DNA of 64,000 bases, taken from positions 114,989 to 178,988 of the forward strand of contig NZ_CAJNAT010000014.1 in NCBI RefSeq assembly GCF_905220705.1. Direction: 5' to 3'. The notes below the pieces were generated by a model. That model did no database searches. It saw nothing but the letters and a program-made list of their open reading frames with translations, and was not told where the DNA came from. Shown here one piece after another: positions 9,214 through 17,808 of the stretch. Source of the DNA: Paraburkholderia domus (GTDB lineage Bacteria > Pseudomonadota > Gammaproteobacteria > Burkholderiales > Burkholderiaceae). The first letter of the stretch is position 1. Every line of letters begins with the position of its first letter. A program made the position numbers and the translations under genes.

Positions 9214-9957
9214 TTATTGCATGTGCTGGCCACCGTTGATCGCGATATTGGAGCCGGTCACGAAACCGGCATCATCCGAACACAGATAAAGCACGAGCGC
9301 CGCCACTTCCTCGGGCTTGCCGAGACGCCCCATCGGGATATGTGGCAGGATCTTCGTATCGAGAATCTCCTGCGGAATCGCCGTGACCATCTTCGTCGCG
9401 AGGTAACCTGGCGAAATCGTGTTGACGGTGACTCCTTTGCGCGCCACTTCCAGCGCCAGCGATTTGGTAAAACCGTGCATGCCAGCCTTGGCCGCGGCGT
9501 AGTTGGTCTGGCCGACTGAACCTTTCGAACCGTTGACGGACGAGATGTTGACGATGCGCCCCCAGCCGCGTGCGACCATGTCTTCGCACAACGGCTTGGT
9601 CATGTTGAATACTGAATCCAGATTGGTGCGAATGACCGCGTCCCAGTTGACCTTGTCCATCTTCCTGAGTGTCATGTCCTGGGTGATCCCGGCGTTGTTC
9701 ACCAGAATGTCGATAGGGCCGACTTCAACCTGAATTCTGGCCACACAGTGCTGGCATGAGTCGTAGTCGGCCACATCAACCGGGTACGCGCGAAAGTTCC
9801 GGCCTTGAGTTTCCATGCTCGCCAACCATTCGGCTGCGCCTGTGTTATTTGGCGAGTGCGTGACTACAACCACGTAACCCGCGTCATGCAGTTTCATACT
9901 GATCGCTTCTCCAAGGCCGCCCATCCCGCCTGTCACTACAGCGATTCGTTTCGTCAT
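9214..9957 (-). CDS. phaB: Acetoacetyl-CoA reductase (3-oxoacyl reductase family)
   Basis: A 247-residue short-chain dehydrogenase that reduces acetoacetyl-CoA to (R)-3-hydroxybutyryl-CoA with NADPH, the second step of polyhydroxybutyrate synthesis. Visible: the nucleotide-binding TGGMGGLGEAIS (residues about 9-20), NNAG, the catalytic Ser in NISSVNGSKG, the YAAAKAG catalytic Tyr-x3-Lys, and GQTNYAAAKAGMHGFTKSLA, all characteristic of PhaB. It is full length. A phasin gene lies 245 bases upstream on the same strand, supporting a granule-related role, but phaA and phaC are not adjacent, so this may be an extra copy under separate control. Confidence 0.92.
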   Translation of the reverse strand: MTKRIAVVTGGMGGLGEAISMKLHDAGYVVVVTHSPNNTGAAEWLASMETQGRNFRAYPVDVADYDSCQHCVARIQVEVGPIDILVNNAGITQDMTLRKMDKVNWDAVIRTNLDSVFNMTKPLCEDMVARGWGRIVNISSVNGSKGSVGQTNYAAAKAGMHGFTKSLALEVARKGVTVNTISPGYLATKMVTAIPQEILDTKILPHIPMGRLGKPEEVAALVLYLCSDDAGFVTGSNIAINGGQHMQ

Positions 9958-10039
9958 CCATTCCGTCCGTGATCGTAATATCTGCGAGGATCATGAATAC
10001 CCAATGGCCGGCTCGCACAACCCGCCATTGCTTTGCCAC

Positions 10040-10082
10040 AATGCATTGCCGCCTCCGGACTTGCGGGAGGGGGCAATGCATT
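10040..10082. repeat. Long perfect inverted repeat between phaB and phasin
   Basis: AATGCATTGCC (10040-10050) pairs with GGCAATGCATT (10072-10082), and inside it CCTCC (10052-10056) pairs with GGAGG (10066-10070), giving an extended hairpin on either strand. No U tract follows. It could be an RNA processing or stability element between the two genes, or a protein-binding palindrome. Confidence 0.6.
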
Positions 10083-10202
10083 GGTTGAACTGCGCGGGTT
10101 TTTGTAGGCTTGTGGTATTGCGCGAATGGAGTCTGATGCGCCGGCGAGCTACAACATGCCGCGCCGGCGGACCGCTCTAAAAATTCCAGATGTCCCGAAT
10201 GA

Positions 10203-10754
10203 TCAGGCGCGCGCGCCCGGCTTCGACGCAACGTTCCTGCTGGCTCCGGCGGCGATCGCGGAGACATTGGCCTGCGCGGCTTCTACGACGCTACGGACCG
10301 ACTTGTGCACCGCTTCCGCCGTGTCGCTAGCCGTCGAAAACGCCGACTTCACGGCGACGAGAGCCGTCTCTGAACCCGCCGGCGCATGCTTTGCCCAGTT
10401 ATCGATGCGGGCCAGTAAGTCGCGGCTGAACTGGTCGTACTGCGCGTCGATGATCTTCGCCGAGGCGGACTGGGCTGCGACCGCAATGTCGTGGACATGC
10501 TGCTGGTACGACAACGTCTTCCCGGCAGCGGACTGAACAAGGCGCAACGGCGAAACCAGCCAGTCTGCGCTCGCCGTGTCGGAGCTCACTTCCTGCAGAC
10601 GCGCGACGCTTTCTGACAGAACGGAGCGCCCCGCCTGCAAGTTAAGTTCGGCCAGCTTCTGCACCCCCTCAAACGCCTCGCTGACGAGCGAAAAGAAGGT
10701 TGAAACATTCGACTTGTAAAAATGCGTCAACTCCTCAGACGAAAATTCGTTCAT
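10203..10754 (-). CDS. phaP: Phasin family protein
   Basis: A 183-residue phasin, the amphipathic coat protein of polyhydroxyalkanoate granules. The N-terminal FYKSNVSTFFSLVSEAFEG and AELNLQAGRSVLSESVARLQ match the phasin family (TIGR01841 type), with the helical rest lacking cysteine and membrane spans. The C-terminal third is Ala/Ser-rich, as usual. The ATG at 10754 follows CCAGGAGAGACA. A good -35/-10 pair lies about 100 bases upstream (10851-10879). The gene reads towards phaB in the same direction, so the two form a PHB-related pair. Assigning a specific PhaP number is not possible. Confidence 0.85.
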   Translation of the reverse strand: MNEFSSEELTHFYKSNVSTFFSLVSEAFEGVQKLAELNLQAGRSVLSESVARLQEVSSDTASADWLVSPLRLVQSAAGKTLSYQQHVHDIAVAAQSASAKIIDAQYDQFSRDLLARIDNWAKHAPAGSETALVAVKSAFSTASDTAEAVHKSVRSVVEAAQANVSAIAAGASRNVASKPGARA

Positions 10755-10850
10755 TGTCTCTCCTGGGTTAATGTTTGAAACACCCTACTCCGCCGGTTGC
10801 GCAGGCCATTAATTATCTGACTGCGGGTCCGCCGGATTTTCAATCCGAAA

Positions 10851-10879
10851 GTTATAGTTAGTATTGCGAATTGATGCAA
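10851..10879 (-). promoter_or_regulatory. Sigma-70-type promoter for the phasin gene
   Basis: On the minus strand TTGCAT and TATAAC are separated by 17 bases, about 100 bases before the phasin ATG. Confidence 0.55.
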
Positions 10880-11277
10880 TGCACTCCAACCCAGATCGAA
10901 ACCTCTGGCCCGACATCCAACATCCAGCTGATGCAACGTTGCGCGATTCTGACCACCGCGTCGCGCCCGCCTGGTCAGGCATGACACTCGATTTGCCTGG
11001 CCGCGCCACTGGTGGAGCGGCATCTTCGGTTACGGAGGTTTCGGTGTATGTAGTTACATGTAAGCAGATATTAGAGTGTTTATTCTAACGACTAAATGTT
11101 AAATCCAAATGCTGGATCACTAGGTAGATACCCCTATTTTTGTGCGAAACGCACGCTCATGAGGGGCTGTTGTCTGAGCACTGCCGACGCTCGAACGTCG
11201 GGGGCAGCCCGAGCCAGTGGCGCTTCCTGGCCGGGTGGAGTCTTGATGGCGGAAACCCTCGCGGATGTTCACCGACG

Positions 11278-11303
11278 AAAAAAAACCGGCGCGAGGCCGG
11301 CTT
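11278..11303 (-). terminator. Intrinsic terminator, minus strand, no clear gene upstream
   Basis: Read on the minus strand: AAGCCGGC, loop CTCGC, GCCGG, then eight T residues. The stem and U tract are good. No convincing coding gene precedes it between 11303 and 11536, so it may end a non-coding transcript. Confidence 0.6.
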
Positions 11304-11682
11304 GGAAAGGTCTAGTATCCAAGGGAATGCTAGAACCTGAGAGACGAAAAACTGCTGGCAGCACCGTCGCTTGGGAAGGCTGACTCGCGCAAGGAACCCG
11401 TTGCTGCCAAAGTTGTGTTATCGGGTTTACGGACAGATTGCAGCAATCTTTAGGGGTAGGATCAAATAGGCTGCCGGCAGCTTCGACCGCGTAACTGCGT
11501 GACAAACCCATATCTGACGGGCCTCTCATCCGCTACGTGAACAGTCCTGTGACCATTCTGCAACGCCTGCGCCAGCGATTGAGACCGGCCTGCGCCACGA
11601 TAGATGCGGCAATGCAGTCTCTTGCAAATATTCAGATGAAAGACCTGATTGCTTCGGAAATGCGGATGTGTAGGATGGCACC

Positions 11683-11745
11683 AACGTCAGCGCCTCATGC
11701 GCGGCGTGTGTGTTCGAGGCCGCAGCAATGTCTGCGGCTTTTTTT
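11683..11745 (+). ncRNA. Candidate small RNA with own promoter and terminator
   Basis: TTGCTT (11649-11654), a 16-base spacer and TAGGAT (11671-11676) form a plausible promoter. About 45 bases after the expected start lies a strong terminator: GCCGCAG, loop CAATGT, CTGCGGC, then seven T residues (11719-11745). There is no credible open frame between them. The transcript would be about 60 nucleotides. The terminator is clear; the promoter is weaker evidence. Confidence 0.35.
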
Positions 11746-12007
11746 ATGCATCCGGAATCTCTCTGGCGTTTGCGCGAGCCATCCGGCGGTGCTAGCTTCC
11801 ACGGCACAAACGGCTCGCCGCAGGCCGACAGATTGCGGTGCGCAAACGGGCGATCGTCCAGAACTGCTGTCTATGCCATGTGCTCGAAGCGACTGCCTAG
11901 CGGTCACGGCGACCCAGGCCAGCCGCGTTTGGGGTGTCAAGTAAGCCATAGGCGGGTCCTGCGCCGTCCTTTTATGTACACACCGGTGAAAATCCGCAGG
12001 GACTGGA

Positions 12008-12331
12008 TCAAGAAATGTTCCGGTGCGGCGTTCGGTGTTGTCGAGATTTCGAGCGACACGGACAAGTGCTTCCCGCTAGCGTGGACCGGCCCCCGGTTTC
12101 GAAGTCATCCAGTTCAAGCAGCAGCCTATCCAGCGCACAGAGTTGAGCGGGCGTGAGGTGCGTCGCATCCAGAAGCTTGTGGAGCCGCCCGCGCCAATAT
12201 TCGGCCGGCAGGATTGGCCTGCGGAGGCCTCCTACCAATGACGGCAACATCACGCGTGCAATATGCGCAACCTCCTGGTCAAAGAACATACCCATGCGCG
12301 CCCCCGTATTTGCTTTTGGCCCACGAACCAT
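12008..12331 (-). CDS. Small hypothetical protein, YWR family copy 2
   Basis: About 107 residues from the ATG at 12331 (other in-frame starts at 12349, 12295 and 12289). The core HIARVMLPSLVGGL is followed by YWRGRLHKLLDATHLTPAQ and LDRLLLELDDF, matching the pattern of the 84-residue protein at 8199-8453. The C-terminal tail (STCPCRSKSRQHR) is basic and may be unstructured. There are no membrane segments and no known domain. The paralogy supports that both are real genes. Start choice is uncertain. Confidence 0.5.
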   Translation of the reverse strand: MVRGPKANTGARMGMFFDQEVAHIARVMLPSLVGGLRRPILPAEYWRGRLHKLLDATHLTPAQLCALDRLLLELDDFETGGRSTLAGSTCPCRSKSRQHRTPHRNIS

Positions 12332-12542
12332 TGCTTTACGTCTGATCAATACTGTAGGCCAGTTTTCCGCGATATGCCAACTATTGGGATAGATGGCGCT
12401 AATTCTCAGGCAACCGTCTCGCGAGCCGTATTGGGTAGTTGATGAGCGTTGGCACGCCCTTCAGCGGCCCGGATATTCACCGCCCCCGCCTGTCGCCATC
12501 ACCTAAAATACAGGCATGATCGCGACAAGCAAGGAGACGGCC

Positions 12543-12701
12543 ATGGGCGAGTCAATATCGGGGATGTTGCTTGGGGTGGTCGTCCTGATCATGGCAGCCA
12601 TCCTGGTTGCGGAGCACTACAGGCGCGAACATCACAGGAATCAGCAACTTCGCTGGCTGGACACGCACCCTATGCGCGACTGGTTACACCGCAGGCCTTG
12701 A
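12543..12701 (+). CDS. Small single-span membrane protein (HYRRE family, copy 2)
   Basis: A 52-residue protein with one hydrophobic span (ISGMLLGVVVLIMAAILVA) followed by EHYRREHHRNQQLRWLDTHP and a basic end. It has a strong ribosome site, AAGGAGACGGCC, just before the ATG. Length and the position of HYRRE are identical to the gene at 8959-9117, although the strand is opposite. This suggests duplication of a functional small membrane protein. Function unknown. Confidence 0.65.
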   Translation: MGESISGMLLGVVVLIMAAILVAEHYRREHHRNQQLRWLDTHPMRDWLHRRP

Positions 12702-12755
12702 CGCAGGCAGGAACGAAAAGCCCAGCGCCAAGCGGGGCAGATCAGGCGAAACGGG

Positions 12756-12896
12756 TTAATGGCAGCGGTTTTGCCAGTGGCCGTGTACCTTCACTTTATG
12801 GCAAACGCGATGGTGTTGATGATTGTCGGCGTGTGCAGGTGCAACTGCGCCGAGGGATATAACTACCGCTGCAAGCGCGAGAAATGCTTTCTTCAT
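12756..12896 (-). CDS. Small secreted His-rich protein
   Basis: A 46-residue product starting MKKAFLALAAVVISLGAVAP with a classical signal peptide and an Ala-x-Ala cleavage site (APAHA). The mature peptide of about 22 residues is rich in His with two Cys (DNHQHHRVCHKVKVHGHWQN, then RCH). The His/Cys content suggests metal binding or a disulfide-closed periplasmic peptide. A longer in-frame start at 12956 is rejected because it would bury the signal peptide. AAGG lies about 10 bases before the chosen ATG. Similar short His/Cys peptides are, from memory, common unnamed proteins in Burkholderia. Confidence 0.65.
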   Translation of the reverse strand: MKKAFLALAAVVISLGAVAPAHADNHQHHRVCHKVKVHGHWQNRCH

Positions 12897-12989
12897 CGTG
12901 GAACCTTCGAGTGGAACGGGAGACGGGCATCCTACCAACGCCGCATTACGATTCACTGAACCGAAGGTTTCGCAGCATGCCGCAATCCG

Positions 12990-13211
12990 TCAAGCGCGAT
13001 CGTGATTGTCAGGGTGGCCGCCAAGCGCCCGTAATACGTCACGCGCGAAGTCTTCGTCTACCTCTGCCCATCCCGCCGAGCCGATCGGGTAATCGTCCGG
13101 ATTCTTTTTGCCCCGGCCCTTGCGGATCGCTGCGACGCTCAGGGCAAGTGCTCTAGCCTGCAGATACTCAGGGTGTCCCGGGCCGAACGGGACGTACGGG
13201 TCGTCTTCCAT
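12990..13211 (-). CDS. Hypothetical protein, 73 residues
   Basis: Acidic N-terminus (MEDDPYVPFGPGHPEYLQAR), a helical centre and a second acidic helix (EVDEDFARDVLRALG). No membrane span, signal peptide or known motif. It lies on the same strand as the secreted peptide downstream. The ribosome site is weak. Amino-acid composition is normal for a real protein, unlike the Arg/Pro-rich alternatives in the other frames. Confidence 0.45.
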   Translation of the reverse strand: MEDDPYVPFGPGHPEYLQARALALSVAAIRKGRGKKNPDDYPIGSAGWAEVDEDFARDVLRALGGHPDNHDRA

Positions 13212-14147
13212 AACCGGAATGTCGGCTGTGATCGCGCAAACTTTAGCGCGTGCCTAGACGTCTTCAACGCCGTCCACCAATGGCATCCTCGACAGATGCG
13301 CCGCACGGCGCAGATCTAGTCTGGTACCACGATGCAGCGCGCTGGGCGAATCACCCGCCGCCCACACGTGGAGGGCCTCCGCCTGTTCGCAGTGAGGTCG
13401 GTCGAGCGCTGGGGCCGCCGCCCGGTCGTGAGCGTGCGTATGGGCGCGGGCCGGAAACTCCGCCGAGCATGGCGGCGCCCCTCAACAGCAGGTTCAGCCT
13501 CAGCCCCGGCCGCAGGCCAGTCTTCAGCTTGGGCCAGGCCCTGCTCATGCGGTGGTAGCACCGCAGATGCATGGCGGCGGCCGTCAGCCCGCACAGCGCG
13601 GTGGGGAAGCACACGGCGGCTATGAACACGAAAGCCGTCCGGACAGCCATTAGGCGATGGCTTGCCTTTCCCCAGCAACGGCGGTGACGCGCGTTTACCC
13701 AGACCCAGCTCCGCCCGGCTTTGAAAATCAAGTAGCGGGCCCGGGCCTCACGGCGGACTCCGAAGCTGGCATTGCCGCGTGGAAGTCAGCGATTGCTACC
13801 ACCAGTACACTGGTCGAAACGCCGCAGAAAACAAACCAGCAAGCAGTACAACTTGCCGAAAGCCACAGAGGCTGCGACGGCTGCCCGACGCACCGGCGAG
13901 CAGCCCTCGGCTGGCGCGAAGCGGTAACGCCTCACGCGGGCTGCATGCCCGCTTCCGTGAACAACGTCATGCAAAGGAGTCCGATTGACATCGGCTCCGC
14001 TGAATAATTCCCAGGCGGGCGTCGTCGCTCTCCATTGGAGTGCGGCGCGACACGCCGGCCCCGACGTCGACGAACCGACAACGCGATACGAGCCGCAGAA
14101 GCGGCCGAATTGAAGCCATGCCCGATGGTACGGCCATTTTTGACGAC
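13212..14147. other. Region without a convincing gene
   Basis: Several overlapping open frames exist on both strands, but all are Arg/Pro/Ala-rich and lack ribosome sites. The best candidate is a minus-strand frame in which MAVRTAFVFIAAVCFPTAL (about 13653 down to 13351) could be a membrane-anchored small protein. I do not call it. Confidence 0.3.
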
Positions 14148-14351
14148 CTATTTCATCGCGTCGATGCGGCGCTCGGCGTCGAAACGAGCCTCTTCGATCG
14201 CCTGCTCCGGAGTTCCCGCAGGCGCCTCCGGGTTTTTCCAGTAGATGGGCGGTTTGGTCAACGTGTATGCCCAGTCCCACCTGCCGTCCTTTTGTTGGGT
14301 CACGTAAACGCTGTAGTTGACCTCGTTGTACGAGAAATTGTGGCTGGCCAT
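14148..14351 (-). CDS. Hypothetical protein, 67 residues
   Basis: A compact soluble protein beginning MASHNFSYNEVNYSVYVTQQ, with alternating aromatic residues (WDWAYTL, PPIYWKNPEAP) followed by a C-terminal amphipathic helix rich in Glu/Arg (EQAIEEARFDAERRIDAMK). This beta-then-helix plan looks like a small folded domain. GAGAAA lies upstream of the ATG. Family not recognised. Composition and the clean start make it likely real. Confidence 0.55.
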   Translation of the reverse strand: MASHNFSYNEVNYSVYVTQQKDGRWDWAYTLTKPPIYWKNPEAPAGTPEQAIEEARFDAERRIDAMK

Positions 14352-14972
14352 GAAGGTTTCTCTCGGTTTTTTTCGAGGAATCCTAGCATGAAGGAACTAT
14401 CCGTAAGCCGGCTCTCCGGCGCAAGTGAATCAGTGCTGCCCCGCGTTCAGGAGCATCCAGATCTGTCGCGCCGGCGGCTCGGCGAGAATGCGCGCAAATA
14501 CGCCACAGCGTCCCAATCTTTTTTCCCGCGGCTTTGAATGATTCGGCGAACCATCAAATCGCCGCACGGAGAGGTCATACTTGCGCGGAGTGCAAAATCG
14601 AAGCGGCCGCCATGCGACTTTCCCGCCGAAAAAAGATCATGTCGGAACTGCGGCGTTAATCACAAAGTGCGGCGTGCCGATACGCAGCCCCTTCAACGCA
14701 AACGATAGCGATGCGAAAGTGGCGTGCCGGTGCGCGCCTGCCCCACGGCCGCACCCGGCTTGCGGGCGCGGTGGCCTGCACGTTCATGTCGCCTCCGTTT
14801 GCCCGGATGTGAGGCGCGAAGGCTCGCCGTATGTCGCAGGTGTGCCTCTCCGACACCTTCTGAACCTGACGGCGTGACGTTGCCGTCGTCATGGCGCGAG
14901 AGCAAAGTATCGCCGGGTTTGATCACGGCCAGCATGGTTTTTAGTCTCTTCAGCATGAAACTTCAGTCTCCT
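14352..14972. other. Gene-poor stretch after nasA with one weak ORF
   Basis: On the minus strand, 17 bases after the nasA stop, a frame begins at 14956 (MLKRLKTMLAVIKPGDTLLS) with a good AAGGAG site upstream, and runs to 14693. Its N-terminus looks coding, but the rest becomes Arg/His-rich and unlike a protein, so the gene may be frameshifted or only a short peptide. Nothing is seen in 14352-14692. Confidence 0.3.
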
Positions 14973-17795
14973 TCAGGCGGTGCTCAACCGTTCCAGTTCG
15001 GTGTCGACCAGCAGCTTCTTCAGTTCCGGCACGCACGACCCGCAGTTGCCACCAGCCTTCAGGCAAGCGGTGATTTCCGCCGCCGTCTTGAGCCCTTGCT
15101 CACGGATCGCCGTGCAGATCGTATTGCGTCCGACACCGAAACACGAACAGACCGTGGGCCCCGTATCGACCCCCTTGCCAATCGGCTGTCCCGCCAGCAG
15201 GCCGGCACGATCCTCTTCGTCGAGCTCGTCCTTCCCGAACAGGCCCGCGAGCCACGTACGCGACGGCAACTGCGACTCGCGGCGCGCCGATACGAAGATG
15301 CAACTCTCGATACGCTCATCGATCAGGTGCACAGCGCGATAAGTGCCCGCCGCCCTGTCCTCGTACTCGAGCCAGTCAGCGTGCGGATCCTCGATACCGA
15401 ACAGGGCTTGCGCCCAGTTGCCGTGATCGGCCAGCGGCTTGCGCCCCGCGAGTTCGTAACGCACGAACTGCGTGCCGTGGACGCGCGTCCAGTAGGTCAC
15501 GTCGTCCAGCATCGGAGCGTGACGGCTCAACGAGAAACCGTGCCAGGCGACGTCGAACCTGTCGACCCGAACCGGCGTATGTTTGAACTCAGGCTCCCCG
15601 GAAACCGGATCGACCTCGGGATTCACCACTGCGCCGACACGCGCGTCGGATGCCACCTGATCGTTCCAGTGGATCGGCACGAACACGCTGCCACGCGACA
15701 TACCACCGCCATGCTGCACACGTGCGACCATCGTGCCCCAACGGCTCGACACGCGCGCGAGTTCACCTTCACGCACGCCGCTCGACAGCGCGTCCTGTGG
15801 ATGCAGATCGACGAATGCTTCCGTCACATGGCCGGCGAGCTTCTCCGACTTGCCCGTGCGGGTCATCGTGTGCCATTGGTCGCGCACCCGGCCGGTATTC
15901 AGCGTCAGCGGATACTCGTCGTCCGGCGCGTGGACCGGTGCGCGCGGTGGTGTCGCGACGAAACGCGCCTTGCCGTCCGCGTGGGCATAGTGACGATCAC
16001 CGAAAAGACGCGCGGTACCACGCTGCTCTGCGCCGTTCGCCGCCAGTACCGGCCACTGAATGGGCTGCAACGCGTCGTAACGCTCGCGACCGAGTGCGAC
16101 GAGGCCGCCCAGATTGAACACACGCGGCACATTACCGTCGATGTGTCCGTTGCCTGTTGTCCCGAGACTGTCATTGGTTTCGCTGCCGTTGCCCGCCTCG
16201 TTACGATAAGCACTTAGCCGCGCATGCTCGTCAAAGATCTCGTGCGGATGCGAAAAATCGAAACCGGCATACCCCATGCGCTGCGCAACGTCGCAGATGA
16301 TCCGCCAGTCGGCGCGCGCTTCGCCCGGTGCCGGCAGGAACGCACGCTGGCGCGAAATCCTGCGCTCGGAGTTCGTGACGGTGCCATCTTTCTCGCCCCA
16401 GCCGAGCGCTGGCAGCAGGACGTGCGCAAACGCATTGGTATCCGTGTTTTCAACAATGTCGGAGCTGACGACGAGTTCGCAGCGCGCGAGCGCGCGCTTC
16501 GCCTGATCGCCGTCGGGCAGGCTCACAACCGGGTTCGTGCCCATGATCCAGACGGCCTTGATCCGGCCTGCCTCGATTGCCCCGAACAGCTCGACCGCCT
16601 TGAGTCCCGGCCGCTCCGCGATAGCGGTCGAGCCCCAGAACGTCTGCACGAGTTCGCGATGGCGCCGATTATCGAGCTCCAGGTGTGCCGCCAGCATGTT
16701 CGCGAGTCCGCCCACTTCACGCCCGCCCATCGCGTTCGGCTGCCCGGTAAACGAGAACGGCCCCATTCCCGGCTTGCCGATGCGACCGGTCAGCAGATGG
16801 CAATTGATGATGCTGTTGACCTTGTCAGTGCCGGAGGTCGACTGGTTCACACCCTGGGAATAAACCGTCACCACCCGCTCAGTCCGCGCGAACAGCCGGT
16901 AGAACTCGAGCAGATCGTGCCGGTCGACCTTGCAGCCCTTCGCGCACTGCGCGAGGTCAAAGCCGTTCGCCGCGTCGGTTGAGGCCGCATCGAGCGCCTG
17001 CGCATAGCCGGTCGTATGCGCATCGACGAAACCTGCATCTGTCGTATCGTGTTCCGCGAGAAAACTGAGCAGCCCATTGAAGAGGCGAACGTCGGTGCCC
17101 GCCTTCAGCGGCAGGTGCAAATCGGCCATCTCGCAGGTCGCGGTGTAGCGCGGGTCGATCACGACGACCTTCATATCGGGTCGCGTTTCCTTGATCCTGA
17201 CAATCCGCTGGAACAGGATCGGATGGCACCACGCGGTATTCGATCCGACCAGCACGACGAGGTCTGCCAGTTCGAGGTCTTCGTAGCACACCGGCACCAG
17301 GTCTTCGCCGAACGCACGCTTGTGCCCTGCAACCGAAGACGACATGCACAGGCGCGAATTGGTGTCGATGTTCGCGCTGCCGACATAGCCCTTCATCAGC
17401 TTGTTGGCAACGTAGTAGTCCTCCGTCAGCAGTTGTCCCGAGACATAGAGTGCGACCGCATCCGGGCCGTACTGATCGATGATCCGGCGAAAGCCGCTGG
17501 CGACTGTGTCGAGCGCATCGCTCCACGAGACATCGCGCCACTCGCCGCTGCCCGGTTCGCGCAACTTCGGATGCAGCAGGCGTCCGTCGAGCCCGACCGT
17601 TTCGCCGAGCGCCGAGCCCTTCACGCAAAGGCGTCCGGCGTTTGCCGGATGGCGTTCGTCGCCGGCAATGTCCGGTGGGCCGTCCGGGCGTGGGGTCGCG
17701 CGTACGCCACAACCGACGCCGCAATACGGGCAGGTGGTTCGGACCGCGTCACGGCTACCGTCAGGCGGGCTGGAAATGACGATGGGAAAACTCAC
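14973..17795 (-). CDS. nasA: Assimilatory nitrate reductase, catalytic subunit
   Basis: A 940-residue molybdopterin oxidoreductase reducing nitrate to nitrite in the cytoplasm. The N-terminal TTCPYCGVGCGVRAT binds a [4Fe-4S] cluster. MGDQ- and FDH-type pterin motifs follow (VALYVSGQLLTEDYYVANKL, NTAWCHPI, then GTNPVVSLPDGD), with a molydop-binding domain after residue 640. The last 60 residues form a BFD-like [2Fe-2S] domain (VCSCFGVGRNTIC, then GGNCGSCVPELKKLL), as in NasA of enteric type. The start is a GTG at 17795, 13 bases after the flavoprotein gene stop. It is the last gene of the nirB-nirD-flavoprotein-nasA operon and should share the sigma-54/ANTAR control at 22051-22203. Confidence 0.95.
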   Translation of the reverse strand: MSFPIVISSPPDGSRDAVRTTCPYCGVGCGVRATPRPDGPPDIAGDERHPANAGRLCVKGSALGETVGLDGRLLHPKLREPGSGEWRDVSWSDALDTVASGFRRIIDQYGPDAVALYVSGQLLTEDYYVANKLMKGYVGSANIDTNSRLCMSSSVAGHKRAFGEDLVPVCYEDLELADLVVLVGSNTAWCHPILFQRIVRIKETRPDMKVVVIDPRYTATCEMADLHLPLKAGTDVRLFNGLLSFLAEHDTTDAGFVDAHTTGYAQALDAASTDAANGFDLAQCAKGCKVDRHDLLEFYRLFARTERVVTVYSQGVNQSTSGTDKVNSIINCHLLTGRIGKPGMGPFSFTGQPNAMGGREVGGLANMLAAHLELDNRRHRELVQTFWGSTAIAERPGLKAVELFGAIEAGRIKAVWIMGTNPVVSLPDGDQAKRALARCELVVSSDIVENTDTNAFAHVLLPALGWGEKDGTVTNSERRISRQRAFLPAPGEARADWRIICDVAQRMGYAGFDFSHPHEIFDEHARLSAYRNEAGNGSETNDSLGTTGNGHIDGNVPRVFNLGGLVALGRERYDALQPIQWPVLAANGAEQRGTARLFGDRHYAHADGKARFVATPPRAPVHAPDDEYPLTLNTGRVRDQWHTMTRTGKSEKLAGHVTEAFVDLHPQDALSSGVREGELARVSSRWGTMVARVQHGGGMSRGSVFVPIHWNDQVASDARVGAVVNPEVDPVSGEPEFKHTPVRVDRFDVAWHGFSLSRHAPMLDDVTYWTRVHGTQFVRYELAGRKPLADHGNWAQALFGIEDPHADWLEYEDRAAGTYRAVHLIDERIESCIFVSARRESQLPSRTWLAGLFGKDELDEEDRAGLLAGQPIGKGVDTGPTVCSCFGVGRNTICTAIREQGLKTAAEITACLKAGGNCGSCVPELKKLLVDTELERLSTA

Positions 17796-17808
17796 GTTTG
17801 ATTCCGGT

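Noticed and set aside
11096..11383. 95-codon plus-strand ORF
   Set aside because: It reads across a minus-strand terminator, has no ribosome site, and its composition does not look like a protein.
14724..16217. A 497-codon plus-strand frame opposite nasA
   Set aside because: Antisense shadow of a certain gene; composition is unlike a protein.
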